Source: Halorubrum sp. Boch-26
GTDB taxonomy: Archaea; Halobacteriota; Halobacteria; Halobacteriales; Haloferacaceae
DNA length: 36,701 nt
Reading direction: 5' to 3'
Assembly: GCF_029889805.1 (NCBI RefSeq)
Contig: NZ_JARANT010000019.1
Coordinates: 1-36,701, forward strand
Positions within the stretch are counted from its first letter, which is position 1. Each line of letters starts with the position of its first letter. Of this stretch, positions 1 to 8,120 are shown piece after piece. The notes under the pieces were generated by a model that was not told where the DNA came from, searched no databases, and worked only from the letters and a program-made list of their open reading frames with translations. A program made the position numbers and the translations under genes.

Positions 1-1
1 C

Positions 2-148
2 TCCTCGACGGCGGCGGACGACTCGACGGCGACCGCCACGGCCGCCCCGGTCCCCCGCGACGACATCCCCGACCCCCTCCGGCGGCGCATCCGGAAGGAT
101 CTCGCCGCCGCCGAGGTCGACCCGTCGGTCGAGCGCCGCGAGGTGTGA
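2..148 (+). CDS. C-terminal end of an unidentified protein (truncated by window edge)
   Basis: An open frame enters from the left edge and ends at TGA 146-148, giving 48 visible residues. An Ala/Thr/Ser-rich stretch is followed by a charged tail with the pattern DIPDPLRRRIRKDLAAAEVD. The low-complexity spacer followed by an acidic/basic tail fits a haloarchaeal protein end, but no family can be recognised. It lies on the same strand as the ABC transporter gene that follows, which has its own promoter, so the two are probably separate transcription units. Confidence 0.45.
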   Translation, partial: SSTAADDSTATATAAPVPRDDIPDPLRRRIRKDLAAAEVDPSVERREV

Positions 149-250
149 CCGGACCGCCGAGCGCTGCGAGACGCAGCCGATACCCGAAACGCGGTCGTTG
201 GCCGCCGATACCGGAGATTTCCGCCGATGTATTTCGGTTCGAAGGAAACC

Positions 251-256
251 TATTTG
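251..256 (+). promoter_or_regulatory. TATA box for the ABC transporter gene
   Basis: TATTTG lies about 28-31 nt upstream of the ATG at 282 in a GC-rich background, the spacing expected for a leaderless haloarchaeal transcript. It supports the ATG at 282 rather than the in-frame TTG at 198. Confidence 0.5.
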
Positions 257-281
257 CGGCGCGATACGATATGAAACGGTA

Positions 282-2228
282 ATGAGTAGCGTCGAATGGG
301 AGGAAGACGACCCCTTCGAGGAACAGCGGGACAAGGTCGAAAACCCGATGAAACGGCTGTTCCTCGCGTACGGTCGCGACTACCTCCCGCAGGTCTCCGT
401 CGGCATCTCCGCCAGCGTCTTCGCGCGGCTCCTCGATCTCCTCCCGCCGCTCATGCTCGGGATCGCCATCGACGCCGTCTTCTACGAGGACGCGCTGTTC
501 AGCGAGCAGATCCCGCTCGTGGTCCTCCCGGACGCGTGGCTCCCGACGGGACAGACGGAACAGTTCTGGTTCACCATCGCCGTCATTGGGGCCGCGTTCG
601 GCGTCGGCGCCGGCTTCCACTGGATCCGCAACTGGGGGTTCAACGCCTTCGCCCAGAACATCCAGCACGACGTTCGGACCGACACCTACGACAAGATGCA
701 GCGGCTGAACATGGAGTTCTTCTCCGACAAGCAGACCGGGGAGATGATGTCGATCCTCTCGAACGACGTGAACCGGCTCGAACGGTTCTTAAACGACGGG
801 ATGAACTCCCTGTTTCGGCTCTCCGTGATGGTGCTCGGGATCGGGTTCCTGCTCGTGTGGATCAACTGGCAGCTCGCTCTCGTCGCGCTCCTTCCGGTCC
901 CGATCATCGGCGGGTTCACCTACCTCTTCATCCGGATCATCCAGCCGAAGTACGCCGAGGTGCGCTCCTCGGTCGGGAAGATGAACTCCCGGCTGGAGAA
1001 CAACCTCGGCGGCATCCAGGTGATCAAGTCGTCGAACACCGAGCCGTACGAGTCGGACCGCGTCGACGACGTGTCGATGGACTACTTCGACGCCAACTGG
1101 GACGCGATCACGACGCGGATCAAGTTCTTCCCCGCGCTCCGCGTCCTCGCCGGTATCGGCTTCGTGCTCACGTTCGTCATCGGCGGGCTGTGGGTGTTCC
1201 AGGAGACGCCGCCGGGGCCGTTCACCGGCGACCTCTCGGTGGGGATGTTCGTCGTCTTCATCCTCTACACCCAGCGGTTCATCTGGCCGATGGCCCAGTT
1301 CGGGCAGATCATCAACATGTACCAGCGCGCCCGCGCCTCCTCCGCGCGGATCTTCGGGCTGATGGACGAGCCCTCGCGGCTCGCCGAGGACCCGAACGCC
1401 GAGGAGCTGGCCGTCGGCGACGGCGACGTCGTCTACGACGACGTGAGCTTCGGCTACGACGAGGAGACTATCGTCTCCGACGTCGACTTCGCGGTCGAGG
1501 GCGGCGAGACGCTCGCGCTGGTGGGGCCCACCGGCGCCGGAAAGTCCACCGTCCTCAAGCTGCTGCTCCGGATGTACGACGTCGACGAGGGATCGATCGA
1601 GATCGACGGGCAGGACGTCCGCGACGTGACGCTCAAATCGCTCCGTCGGTCGATCGGCTACGTCGGCCAGTCGTCGTACCTCTTTTACGGCACCGTCCGC
1701 GAGAACATCACGTACGGCACGTTCGACGCGACCGACGAGGAGGTCCGCGAGGCCGCGCGCGCCGCGGAGGCGCACGAGTTCATCGAGAACCTCCCGGACG
1801 GGTACGACACGATGGTCGGCGAGCGCGGCGTGAAGCTCTCCGGCGGGCAGCGCCAGCGCGTCACCATCGCCCGCGCCGTGCTCAAAGACCCGGACCTCCT
1901 CATCCTCGACGAGGCGACCTCCGACGTCGACACCGAGACGGAGATGCTGATCCAGCGCTCGCTCGACCGGCTCACGACCGACCGGACGACGTTCGCGATC
2001 GCGCACCGCCTCTCCACGATCAAGGACGCCGACACCATCCTCGTGTTGGAGGGCGGCGAGATCGTCGAGCGTGGGACCCACGCGGAGCTGCTCGACAACG
2101 GGGGACTGTACGCCCACCTCTGGGGCGTGCAGGCCGGCGAGATCGACGAGCTGCCACAGGAGTTCATCGACCGCGCCCAGGAGCGCACCGCGCGGCTGAT
2201 CGAGGACGCGGAGACCGACGACGACTGA
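282..2228 (+). CDS. ABC transporter, fused membrane and ATPase domains (half-exporter)
   Basis: A 648-residue exporter-type ABC half-transporter that should work as a dimer in the cytoplasmic membrane. The membrane domain spans about residues 35-340 with several hydrophobic helices and the usual intracellular loop NxVNRLERF. The nucleotide-binding domain follows at about 375-620: Walker A GPTGAGKST at 415-423, a Q-loop in GYVGQSS, signature LSGGQ at 519-523, Walker B LLILDE at 539-544, and the H-loop in AHRLST. All catalytic residues are present. The substrate cannot be read from sequence; relatives are lipid, drug or peptide exporters. The start at 282 is chosen from the TATA box at 251; a longer frame begins at 198 but its first 28 residues look non-coding. 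It has no adjacent partner half-transporter, which favours a homodimer. Confidence 0.93.
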   Translation: MSSVEWEEDDPFEEQRDKVENPMKRLFLAYGRDYLPQVSVGISASVFARLLDLLPPLMLGIAIDAVFYEDALFSEQIPLVVLPDAWLPTGQTEQFWFTIAVIGAAFGVGAGFHWIRNWGFNAFAQNIQHDVRTDTYDKMQRLNMEFFSDKQTGEMMSILSNDVNRLERFLNDGMNSLFRLSVMVLGIGFLLVWINWQLALVALLPVPIIGGFTYLFIRIIQPKYAEVRSSVGKMNSRLENNLGGIQVIKSSNTEPYESDRVDDVSMDYFDANWDAITTRIKFFPALRVLAGIGFVLTFVIGGLWVFQETPPGPFTGDLSVGMFVVFILYTQRFIWPMAQFGQIINMYQRARASSARIFGLMDEPSRLAEDPNAEELAVGDGDVVYDDVSFGYDEETIVSDVDFAVEGGETLALVGPTGAGKSTVLKLLLRMYDVDEGSIEIDGQDVRDVTLKSLRRSIGYVGQSSYLFYGTVRENITYGTFDATDEEVREAARAAEAHEFIENLPDGYDTMVGERGVKLSGGQRQRVTIARAVLKDPDLLILDEATSDVDTETEMLIQRSLDRLTTDRTTFAIAHRLSTIKDADTILVLEGGEIVERGTHAELLDNGGLYAHLWGVQAGEIDELPQEFIDRAQERTARLIEDAETDDD

Positions 2229-2261
2229 GCCGGCGAGCCCCCTGTCGTCCCGGACCGTCGG

Positions 2262-2267
2262 TTATAC
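2262..2267 (+). promoter_or_regulatory. TATA box for the creatininase-family gene
   Basis: TTATAC is centred 27 nt before the ATG at 2292, consistent with a leaderless transcript separate from the upstream ABC gene. Confidence 0.5.
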
Positions 2268-2291
2268 GACGCGCCCCGCCGAGGAGTCGAT

Positions 2292-3059
2292 ATGCGACTC
2301 GCGGACGCCACCTGGACCGACGTGCGCGACGCCGACGTCGACGTCGCGTTCGTCCCCGTCGGCAGCACCGAACAGCACGGCCCTCACGCGCCCCTCGGGA
2401 CCGACACGCTCGACGCCGTCGCGGTCGCGGAGGCCGGGGCGACGACCTACGAGGGCGCGGCCGCCGACCGCGACGCGTCCGGGGAGAGCGCGGGCGAGGT
2501 CGCGGTCGCCCCGCCGATCCCCGTCGGCGTCGCCGAGGAGCACCGTGCCTTCGACGGGACGATGTGGGTCTCTCCCGACGCCTTCCGGGCGTACGTCCGC
2601 GAGGCGGCCGAATCGCTGCCGCACCACGGGGTCGACCGGGTGGTGTTCGTCAACGGGCACGGCGGCAACGTCGAGGCGCTCGCGGAGGTCGCTCGGCTAT
2701 TCTCCCGCGACGACGCTCACGACGGCTACGCCGTCGCATTCACGTGGTTCGAGGCGGTCGGCGAGCACGCGGGCGACATGGGCCACGCCGGCCCGCTGGA
2801 GACGGCGCTGTTGCGCGCGACGGCCCCCGACCTCGTCCGCGAGGACCGCGTCGCGGCCGCGAGCGAGGGCGCCGCCGATCGGTGGGGCGAGTGGGTCTCG
2901 GGCGTGAACCTCGCGCACGACTCGGACGCGTTCACGGAGAACGGAGTGGTCGGCGACCCGACCGCCGGCGATGCCGAGCGCGGCGAGGCCCTGCTCGACC
3001 TCGCGAGCGACGCGCTCGCGGAGCTGGCGGCCGCGGTCGTCGAGCGGGAGTCGATTTAA
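2292..3059 (+). CDS. Creatininase family metal-dependent amidohydrolase (possible ArfB-type deformylase)
   Basis: A 255-residue protein of the creatininase family, zinc/iron enzymes that open cyclic amides or remove formyl groups. Metal-site motifs are all visible: the STEQHGPH segment (E27, H29, H32) followed by GTD (D38), NGHGGN at 121-126, and GHAGPLE at 164-170 supplying the late Glu. The length is normal for the family. In archaea this family includes ArfB, the formamide hydrolase of the riboflavin/F420 pathway, and haloarchaea usually carry one such gene, so ArfB is a reasonable guess; mycofactocin-type or true creatininase roles cannot be excluded. No riboflavin genes are adjacent. It ends 19 nt from the end of the convergent small gene. 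Confidence 0.85.
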   Translation: MRLADATWTDVRDADVDVAFVPVGSTEQHGPHAPLGTDTLDAVAVAEAGATTYEGAAADRDASGESAGEVAVAPPIPVGVAEEHRAFDGTMWVSPDAFRAYVREAAESLPHHGVDRVVFVNGHGGNVEALAEVARLFSRDDAHDGYAVAFTWFEAVGEHAGDMGHAGPLETALLRATAPDLVREDRVAAASEGAADRWGEWVSGVNLAHDSDAFTENGVVGDPTAGDAERGEALLDLASDALAELAAAVVERESI

Positions 3060-3078
3060 AAGGAACGGCCCGGCGACG

Positions 3079-3504
3079 CTACTCCTCGTCTTCCTCGCCC
3101 TCGTCGTCGTCCGCCTCCGCGGCGTCCTGCAGCGCCCCGCGGATCGCGGGGACGGTGCCGGTGAGCGAGGCCACCTCCTCGGCGGCGGCCTCGATGTCGC
3201 CGACGAGCGACTCCAACTCCTCGATCTCTCCTTTTAAATCGGCGGCGTCCTCGAAGGCGTCGGCGCGCTCGCCGAGCACGTACGCCTTCTTCGCCGACCG
3301 CACGGAACCGATCGCGTCACCGACGTCGAGGGCGGACTTCAGTCCGTTGAGCGCGCCGAGCACGTTGTCCGCGTCCGTCTCCCACACGTCGTCCGGGTCG
3401 GGGAGTTCGGTCCGAGCGGCCGCGAGGTGCTCTTCGACCTCCGCGCGCGTCTCCGCGGCGGCCTCACCGAACAGGTCGTCGTCGTCGAACGTGGACTGGC
3501 TCAT
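3079..3504 (-). CDS. Small acidic haloarchaeal protein, DUF5790-like
   Basis: A 141-residue, strongly acidic soluble protein. It starts MSQSTFDDDDLFGEAA, has a central helix-rich region (GLKSALDVGDAIGSVRSAKKAY), and ends in a low-complexity tail of Asp and Glu. The predicted helices carry heptad-like spacing, suggesting a coiled coil or helical bundle. It resembles the haloarchaea-only family DUF5790 from memory; function unknown. A strong TATA element at 3527-3536 supports this start. It is convergent with the creatininase-family gene, so it is not in an operon with it. Confidence 0.75.
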   Translation of the reverse strand: MSQSTFDDDDLFGEAAAETRAEVEEHLAAARTELPDPDDVWETDADNVLGALNGLKSALDVGDAIGSVRSAKKAYVLGERADAFEDAADLKGEIEELESLVGDIEAAAEEVASLTGTVPAIRGALQDAAEADDDEGEEDEE

Positions 3505-3526
3505 ACCGGAATCGTTGTGCCGACGC

Positions 3527-3536
3527 CTTTTAAAAA
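3527..3536 (-). promoter_or_regulatory. TATA box for the DUF5790-like gene
   Basis: TTTTTAAAAG on the minus strand is centred about 27 nt upstream of the ATG at 3504. It is one of the best TATA matches in the window. Confidence 0.6.
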
Positions 3537-3787
3537 CGCGCCCGAAAGCGGAAGTGAAACTGCGGGGGACGAGGCGTGATCCGTTCGTCTGTCGCGGCGG
3601 GCGTTCAGTTCCGTTCCGACGACCGCTGGAATCGACGGAGTCGGCGGCCTCGCAGCCGCGCTCGCGACGGACGGCGGGGGAACTGCGACCGGTCTCTCTA
3701 TCGAACGCCGCGATCGTCGCGGTGAGGCCGGGACCGTGGGCCGCGTGTCTCTGCCCGGTCCGCGCGCTCCCGTGGACTTCGGTCGAG

Positions 3788-3943
3788 TCACAGTCTGACC
3801 ACCAGTTCCACGGTGAACAGCACGACGAGCAGCGTCAAGACCCCGGCCAGCGTCGCCAGCGTCCACAGCCACTCGGTCACCCGGTCCGCGTTCGGTGTCG
3901 CGGCGAGCGGCGTCGGCCGGTCGCTGGAATCGGACCCGGTCAC
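3788..3943 (-). CDS. 51-residue single-pass membrane protein
   Basis: A short gene starting at GTG 3943. The product has a polar N-terminus (TGSDSSDRPTPLAATPNADR) followed by one hydrophobic helix from about residue 25 to the end (WLWTLATLAGVLTLLVVLF) and a short basic C-terminus. Tail-anchored topology is likely. The start is chosen because a TATA-like TTTACG sits 27 nt upstream at 3968-3973, while upstream in-frame residues are Arg/Ser-rich and look like non-coding DNA. No family is recognised. A second TATA-like TATATA at 4020-4025 could give a longer leader. Confidence 0.5.
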   Translation of the reverse strand: MTGSDSSDRPTPLAATPNADRVTEWLWTLATLAGVLTLLVVLFTVELVVRL

Positions 3944-3967
3944 GGCGGACCGGTCGTCTCCGCGCGA

Positions 3968-3973
3968 CGTAAA
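3968..3973 (-). promoter_or_regulatory. TATA-like element for the 51-residue gene
   Basis: Minus-strand TTTACG lies about 27 nt before the GTG at 3943. It is a moderate match and the main evidence for the short start. Confidence 0.35.
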
Positions 3974-4049
3974 CCCGACTATGAGGCGGCCGTACCGCTT
4001 CCTTCGTCTCCGGACGTCTATATACTCGTCCGGCCGAGACGCCGCTCGA

Positions 4050-4205
4050 TCACACCTGCTTCCACGGCGCCTCCTCGACGTCGACGACGCGCTCGCTGCG
4101 GTCGATCGCGTCGGTCCGCTCGACGTCCTCTGGGTCTCGCGTCTCCGTCTGCTCCCCCGTCGGCCGGATCGATCGGTCGTCTGGGGGCGTACCGCCGCCG
4201 AGCGA
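4050..4205 (-). pseudogene. Acidic open frame without a start codon; possible gene remnant
   Basis: Between TAA (4206-4208) and TGA (4050-4052) one minus-strand frame reads 51 codons whose composition is typical of a haloarchaeal protein end: acidic, with the pattern TRDPEDVERTDAIDRSERVVDVEE and then PWKQV before the stop. The other frames there are Arg/Ser-rich. No ATG, GTG or TTG occurs that could start it, so it is either a decayed C-terminal fragment or a gene whose N-terminus is out of frame. The rest of the 326-nt stretch 3944-4269 holds the promoter of the transducer gene and nothing else I recognise. Confidence 0.25.
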
Positions 4206-4232
4206 TTATCACTGAAAATATTCGGGGGGTAG

Positions 4233-4240
4233 TTATTAAC
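4233..4240 (+). promoter_or_regulatory. TATA box for the phototaxis operon
   Basis: TTATTAAC about 30-37 nt before the ATG at 4270, within an AT-rich patch, gives a very short predicted leader. It should drive both transducer and rhodopsin. Confidence 0.5.
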
Positions 4241-4269
4241 ACCGTCCGATCCCACTAGACTGACACATC

Positions 4270-5973
4270 ATGCAAGACGGATCGTCTCCCGGCGTCAGAT
4301 CGAGTTACGGCGCGAAGCTCGCGCTGTCGCTGATCGGGGTCATGGGGGTCTCAGTTTCATACGGGGTCATCGTCTACCTCCGAACGGAGGGGGTCGGGGC
4401 GGTCGGCGCGGAGATCCGTTCCGGGCTCATCGGGATGACGCTGTTGACGGTGATCGGGCTCGCGCTCATCGGCGTCACGGTCGGGTCGAACACGGTTATC
4501 TCGCTGCGCCAGCTCACGACGAAGGCGGAGCGCATGGCCGAGGGCGACCTCGACGTGACGCTCGAGACGGGACGAACCGACGAGATCGGTCGGCTGTTCG
4601 AGGCGTTCGACGCCATGCGCGGCTCGCTCCGCGTCGAGATCGACGACGCGGAGACCGCTCGGCGGGAGGCCGAAGAGGCCCGCCGGGAAGCGACCGAGCG
4701 CGCCGAGACGGTCGAGCGCAAGGCGAACGAGTACGAGTCGGCCATGCGGGCGCTCGCCGACGGGGACCTGACACAGCGGGTCGACCCCGAGGGCGACAGC
4801 GAGGCGATGGCTCGCGTCGGCGCCGCGTTCAACGAGATGGCCGACGAGCTGGAAGGGACGGTCGCCTCCGTCGCGACCGTCGCCGAGGACACCGCCGATG
4901 TCGCGGGCACCGTCGACGACCGCACCGAGAGCCTGCGAACGACGACCGGCACCGTGAGCGAGGCGGTCGAGGAGATCGCCGAGGGGGCGCGCACCCAGCG
5001 CGACGACCTGCAGGCGGCGACGGACGAGGCGGAGAACCTCGCGTCGTCGGCCGAGGAGGTCGCCTCCACCGTCACCGACGTGGCGGAGTCCGCGGAACAC
5101 GCCGCCGCGGTCGGCGAGGAAGGCCGCGAGGCCGCCGAGGAGGCGCTCGCGGAGATGGACGCGGTCGAGGAGACGACCGCGGAGACGACCGCGGAGGTCG
5201 AGTCGCTCGCGGAAGAGGTCGAAGAGATCGGCGAGGTTGTCGACACCATCTCGGAGATCGCCGAGCAGACGAACCTGCTCGCGCTCAACGCGTCGATCGA
5301 GGCGGCCCGGTCCGGCGCCGACGGGGCCGGCTTCGCGGTCGTCGCCGAGGAGGTGAAAGCGCTGGCCGAGGAGACCCAGGAGTCGGCGAGCGAGATCGAA
5401 GCCCGGATCCATTCCGTGCAAGAGCGCGCCGAGACGGGCGCGAACGCGATGGAACGCACCGAAAAGCGGATCTCCGCCGGCGTCGACACCGTCGAGACGT
5501 CGATCGACGCGCTCGAACGCCTCGCGGAGGCCTCCGAGCGGACCGACACGAGCATGACCGAAATCACCCGGGCGACCGAGACGCAGGCCGACTCCGTGGA
5601 CGCGGTCGTCGGCCACGTCGAGGACGTCTCCGCGATCAGCGCACAGACCGCGAGCGCGGCCGGCGACGTCACCGGCGCGGTCGATGAACAGGAGCGTACC
5701 CTCGGAGCGGTCGAGACCGCCGCCGGGTCGCTCTCCGACCGCGCGCTCGCGCTGCGGCAAGCGGTCGATGACTTCGAGTTCGAGAAAGGATCCGGCTTCG
5801 ACGCCGGGGGCCCAGCCGCCGACCGGAGCCGCAACGCCGGCGTCGCCGACGCCACTGCGACCGCGGTCTCCGACGGCGGCACTGCGGGCTCGACCGCCGA
5901 CGGCTCCTTCGACTTCTCCCACGGGAGGAAGGCCGGCGACGATGACGCGGCAGACGGGGAGGGGGTGAACTGA
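4270..5973 (+). CDS. htrII: Halobacterial transducer HtrII, phototaxis signal transducer
   Basis: A 567-residue methyl-accepting chemotaxis-type transducer that should bind the neighbouring sensory rhodopsin II in the membrane and control CheA. Two membrane helices lie at about 16-37 and 52-72, separated by only about 14 extracellular residues, so there is no ligand-binding domain; input must come from the rhodopsin. A HAMP domain follows (about 73-125), then a second HAMP-like segment around the ALADGDL motif, then a long coiled-coil signalling domain. The conserved CheA/CheW hairpin tip ([20 protein letters not shown]) begins at residue 329. The length is close to the short transducer of Natronomonas pharaonis and much shorter than Halobacterium HtrII. 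Only one base separates it from the rhodopsin gene. Confidence 0.93.
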   Translation: MQDGSSPGVRSSYGAKLALSLIGVMGVSVSYGVIVYLRTEGVGAVGAEIRSGLIGMTLLTVIGLALIGVTVGSNTVISLRQLTTKAERMAEGDLDVTLETGRTDEIGRLFEAFDAMRGSLRVEIDDAETARREAEEARREATERAETVERKANEYESAMRALADGDLTQRVDPEGDSEAMARVGAAFNEMADELEGTVASVATVAEDTADVAGTVDDRTESLRTTTGTVSEAVEEIAEGARTQRDDLQAATDEAENLASSAEEVASTVTDVAESAEHAAAVGEEGREAAEEALAEMDAVEETTAETTAEVESLAEEVEEIGEVVDTISEIAEQTNLLALNASIEAARSGADGAGFAVVAEEVKALAEETQESASEIEARIHSVQERAETGANAMERTEKRISAGVDTVETSIDALERLAEASERTDTSMTEITRATETQADSVDAVVGHVEDVSAISAQTASAAGDVTGAVDEQERTLGAVETAAGSLSDRALALRQAVDDFEFEKGSGFDAGGPAADRSRNAGVADATATAVSDGGTAGSTADGSFDFSHGRKAGDDDAADGEGVN

Positions 5974-5974
5974 G

Positions 5975-6736
5975 ATGCTCGTCGACACCGCCGTCTGGGC
6001 GTGGATCGGCGCGCTCGCGATGGGCGCCGGGACGATTCCCCCGCTCTGGGCGTGGTTCTCCCGGTCCTCGGAGACGGGAGAGTCGCACACCGTCTACTAC
6101 GCCACGCTCGCCGGGGTCACCGGTATCGCGGCGCTCGCGTACCTCCTGATGGCGCTCGGCTTCGGCACGCTGTCGGCGGCTGCCGGAGAGCTCGACCTCG
6201 TCCGGTACGTCGACTGGCTCTTGACGACGCCGCTCCTGCTCCTCTATCTCGGGCTCCTCGCCCGTCCGTCGCGCCGCGTGCTCGCCGGCCTGATCGGCGT
6301 CGACGTAGTTATCATCGCCGGTGGCATCTCCGCCTCCGCCACCACCGGAACGGTCTCGTGGGTCGCCTTCGGGATCGCCGGTGCCGCGTACCTCGGACTC
6401 GTCTACGGCCTCCTCGTCTCGCTCCCCCGCTCGGCCTCGGCGGAGGGGGACCGAGTCCGCGCCGTCTTCGGGACGCTCCGGAACATCACGGTGGTGCTGT
6501 GGACGCTGTACCCGATCGTGTGGCTGCTCGCACCCACCGGTTTCGGCCTGCTGACCACGACGACGGAGATGCTCGTGTTCGTCTACCTTGACATCGTGTC
6601 GAAGGTGGGATTCGTCGCCGTCGCGGTTATGGGCGCGGACGCGCTCGACAGCCTCGGCGCCGACCGCGACGAGTTCGCCGTCGACGCCGCGGACCCGAGC
6701 GCCGAGGAGCACACGACGGTCCTCGGCGACGACTGA
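5975..6736 (+). CDS. sop2: Sensory rhodopsin II (phoborhodopsin), blue-light photophobic receptor
   Basis: A 253-residue seven-helix microbial rhodopsin. Retinal attaches to K210 in helix G (VYLDIVSKVGF). The counterion Asp is D80 in RYVDWLLTTP, with R77 next to it. The position of the bacteriorhodopsin proton donor (D96) is Y91, so proton pumping is not expected. Y204, D206 and S209 occupy the places of the Tyr199/Asp201/Thr204 set that contacts the transducer in Natronomonas SRII. The segment TLRNITVVLWTLYP matches Halobacterium SRII as I remember it, so this is SRII rather than SRI. It follows htrII directly, and GGGGTGA before the start may act as a ribosome binding site for the downstream gene. 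The acidic C-terminal tail after about residue 225 is cytoplasmic. Confidence 0.95.
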   Translation: MLVDTAVWAWIGALAMGAGTIPPLWAWFSRSSETGESHTVYYATLAGVTGIAALAYLLMALGFGTLSAAAGELDLVRYVDWLLTTPLLLLYLGLLARPSRRVLAGLIGVDVVIIAGGISASATTGTVSWVAFGIAGAAYLGLVYGLLVSLPRSASAEGDRVRAVFGTLRNITVVLWTLYPIVWLLAPTGFGLLTTTTEMLVFVYLDIVSKVGFVAVAVMGADALDSLGADRDEFAVDAADPSAEEHTTVLGDD

Positions 6737-6749
6737 GCCGCGGTCCTTT

Positions 6750-7808
6750 CTACTCGCCGTCCGCGACGAGGTCTTCGTACCGCGCGCCGGTCTGTTTCAG
6801 CGTCTCCGTCGAGTAGAGCCGCTCGTGGGCGACGGGGAGGTGGTCGGCCGCCAGCTCGTCGATCTTCGCGTCGACCGCCTCGGCCTCGCGCCCGTGGATC
6901 ATCGTGAACAGGTTGTACTCCCACTCCTGGTCAGGCCGGCGCGGGCGGTGGTAACACAGCGTGACGTACGGGAGGCTCCCGACCGCCTCGCCGCGCTCGT
7001 CGAGCTCCCCGTCGGGCACGTCCCAGACGACCATGCAGTTGTTCGTGAAGCCGGTGACGACGTGGTTGACGACGCAGCCGATCCGCTTGATGCAGCCGTC
7101 CGCGAGCAGGCGCTCGACCGCCCCGAGGACGTCGTCGAGGGGGGCGCCGATCTCGCTCGCCACGTCGGCGTAGGGAGTCGCCGACAGCGGGAAGCCGTCT
7201 TGGATCGCCAGGAGGAGGTCGCCTTCAAGCGGTGTGAGATCGCCGCGCGCGTTCTCGGAGATGCGGGTGGCGGAGACCGCCGTCTCGTCGAGGGACTCTC
7301 TCGCGAATCGATCGGCGTTCACCACCGGGAACTCCAGATCGATGTAGTAGTCCGTGAGCATCGGGAGCGCAAGCACCTCGCAGCCGGTCCGCTCCTCGAT
7401 CTCCGCGAGGATCGCGTCGCGCCGCTCGCGGGAGCCCGCGGTGACGACGAACCACTGGTTCCACTCGTGGTCGCGGCGGTAGTTGTGGTTCACCTGTCGG
7501 TAGCCGTTGATCACCTCGGCGACCTCGTCGAACCGGTCTTCGGGCGCCCGCACGGTCGCCAGCGTCGACGAGCCGATGACGGGCGGATTCAGCACCGCGC
7601 CGAACCGCCGGAACACTCCCCGCTCCCGGAGGTCGCGGACGCGGTCGAGGACTCCGTCGGCGTCGACGTCGACGCCCGTCTCGGCCGAGATCTCGCGAGC
7701 GACCCGCTCGAAGGGGCGGGATTCGACGGGAAAATCGCTCTGGTACTCGTCGATGAGGGCCGCGTCGACCGCGTCGATGTCGGCCCGCCAGTCGGCGTCC
7801 AGACTCAT
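6750..7808 (-). CDS. Fused siroheme decarboxylase AhbA-AhbB (AsnC/Lrp-like)
   Basis: A 352-residue protein built of two AsnC-type units, each a winged-helix region followed by a ligand-binding half. The first half has HNYRRDHEWNQWF (from residue 108), and the second has CYHRPRRPDQEWEYNLFTMIHG (from residue 285). These histidine/arginine motifs are those of AhbA and AhbB, which decarboxylate siroheme to 12,18-didecarboxysiroheme in the archaeal alternative heme pathway. In most organisms these are separate subunits; here they are fused. Such proteins are often annotated as Lrp/AsnC regulators because of the fold. No other heme genes are in the window. It is convergent with the rhodopsin gene, with 13 nt between the two. 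Confidence 0.82.
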   Translation of the reverse strand: MSLDADWRADIDAVDAALIDEYQSDFPVESRPFERVAREISAETGVDVDADGVLDRVRDLRERGVFRRFGAVLNPPVIGSSTLATVRAPEDRFDEVAEVINGYRQVNHNYRRDHEWNQWFVVTAGSRERRDAILAEIEERTGCEVLALPMLTDYYIDLEFPVVNADRFARESLDETAVSATRISENARGDLTPLEGDLLLAIQDGFPLSATPYADVASEIGAPLDDVLGAVERLLADGCIKRIGCVVNHVVTGFTNNCMVVWDVPDGELDERGEAVGSLPYVTLCYHRPRRPDQEWEYNLFTMIHGREAEAVDAKIDELAADHLPVAHERLYSTETLKQTGARYEDLVADGE

Positions 7809-7904
7809 TGCGATCGCTTGGAGGCGCGCGTACCTACGGGTTTCGGAGGGGGCCGCGGTCCCGGAAGGGGTACGACTCGGCGGAGTCGGCGGCTCCGGAG
7901 GGTA

Positions 7905-8063
7905 TCAGTCGTCAGCGGGGCTCTGCCCGGACGCCGGGGCGAACGCCCGGGCGCTCTCCTCGAGCTGGGCCGTCGAGCAGCCGCCGACGGTGGCGGCCTG
8001 TTCGAGCGTCAGCGTGCGGGCGCGATACAGCGTGAGTGCGGTGGACACGGATTTGGAAGTCAT
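7905..8063 (-). CDS. 52-residue helix-turn-helix-like haloarchaeal protein
   Basis: A small gene starting at ATG 8063 and stopping at TGA 7905-7907. The product begins MTSKSVSTALTLYRARTLTLEQAATVGGCS; the LTLEQAA-x-GGCS part looks like the first two helices of a helix-turn-helix. It resembles a family of very short haloarchaeal proteins (DUF7317-like, from memory) of unknown function. The excellent TATA box at 8091-8100 sits 30 nt upstream and decides the start. It lies just before the siroheme decarboxylase gene on the same strand with 96 nt between, so the two could be co-transcribed. Confidence 0.65.
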   Translation of the reverse strand: MTSKSVSTALTLYRARTLTLEQAATVGGCSTAQLEESARAFAPASGQSPADD

Positions 8064-8090
8064 CGGCAACAACTACATTCTAGGTGGACG

Positions 8091-8100
8091 AATATATAAC
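8091..8100 (-). promoter_or_regulatory. TATA box for the 52-residue gene
   Basis: Minus-strand GTTATATATT is centred 30-33 nt before the ATG at 8063 and is a near-consensus archaeal TATA box. Confidence 0.6.
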
Positions 8101-8120
8101 TCTAGCGCCTTTCAGGGGGT

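Noticed and set aside
296..4258. A very long open frame (over 1300 codons) on the plus strand, and similar long frames opposite htrII and rpoA1
   Set aside because: High GC makes stop codons rare in shadow frames. The translation is Arg/Pro-rich with no domain, and it runs across several well-supported genes on both strands.
5975..6736. Could the rhodopsin be SRI or a proton pump?
   Set aside because: The helix C-G motifs match SRII, not SRI, and the proton-donor position is Tyr, not Asp. The adjacent transducer also argues against a pump.
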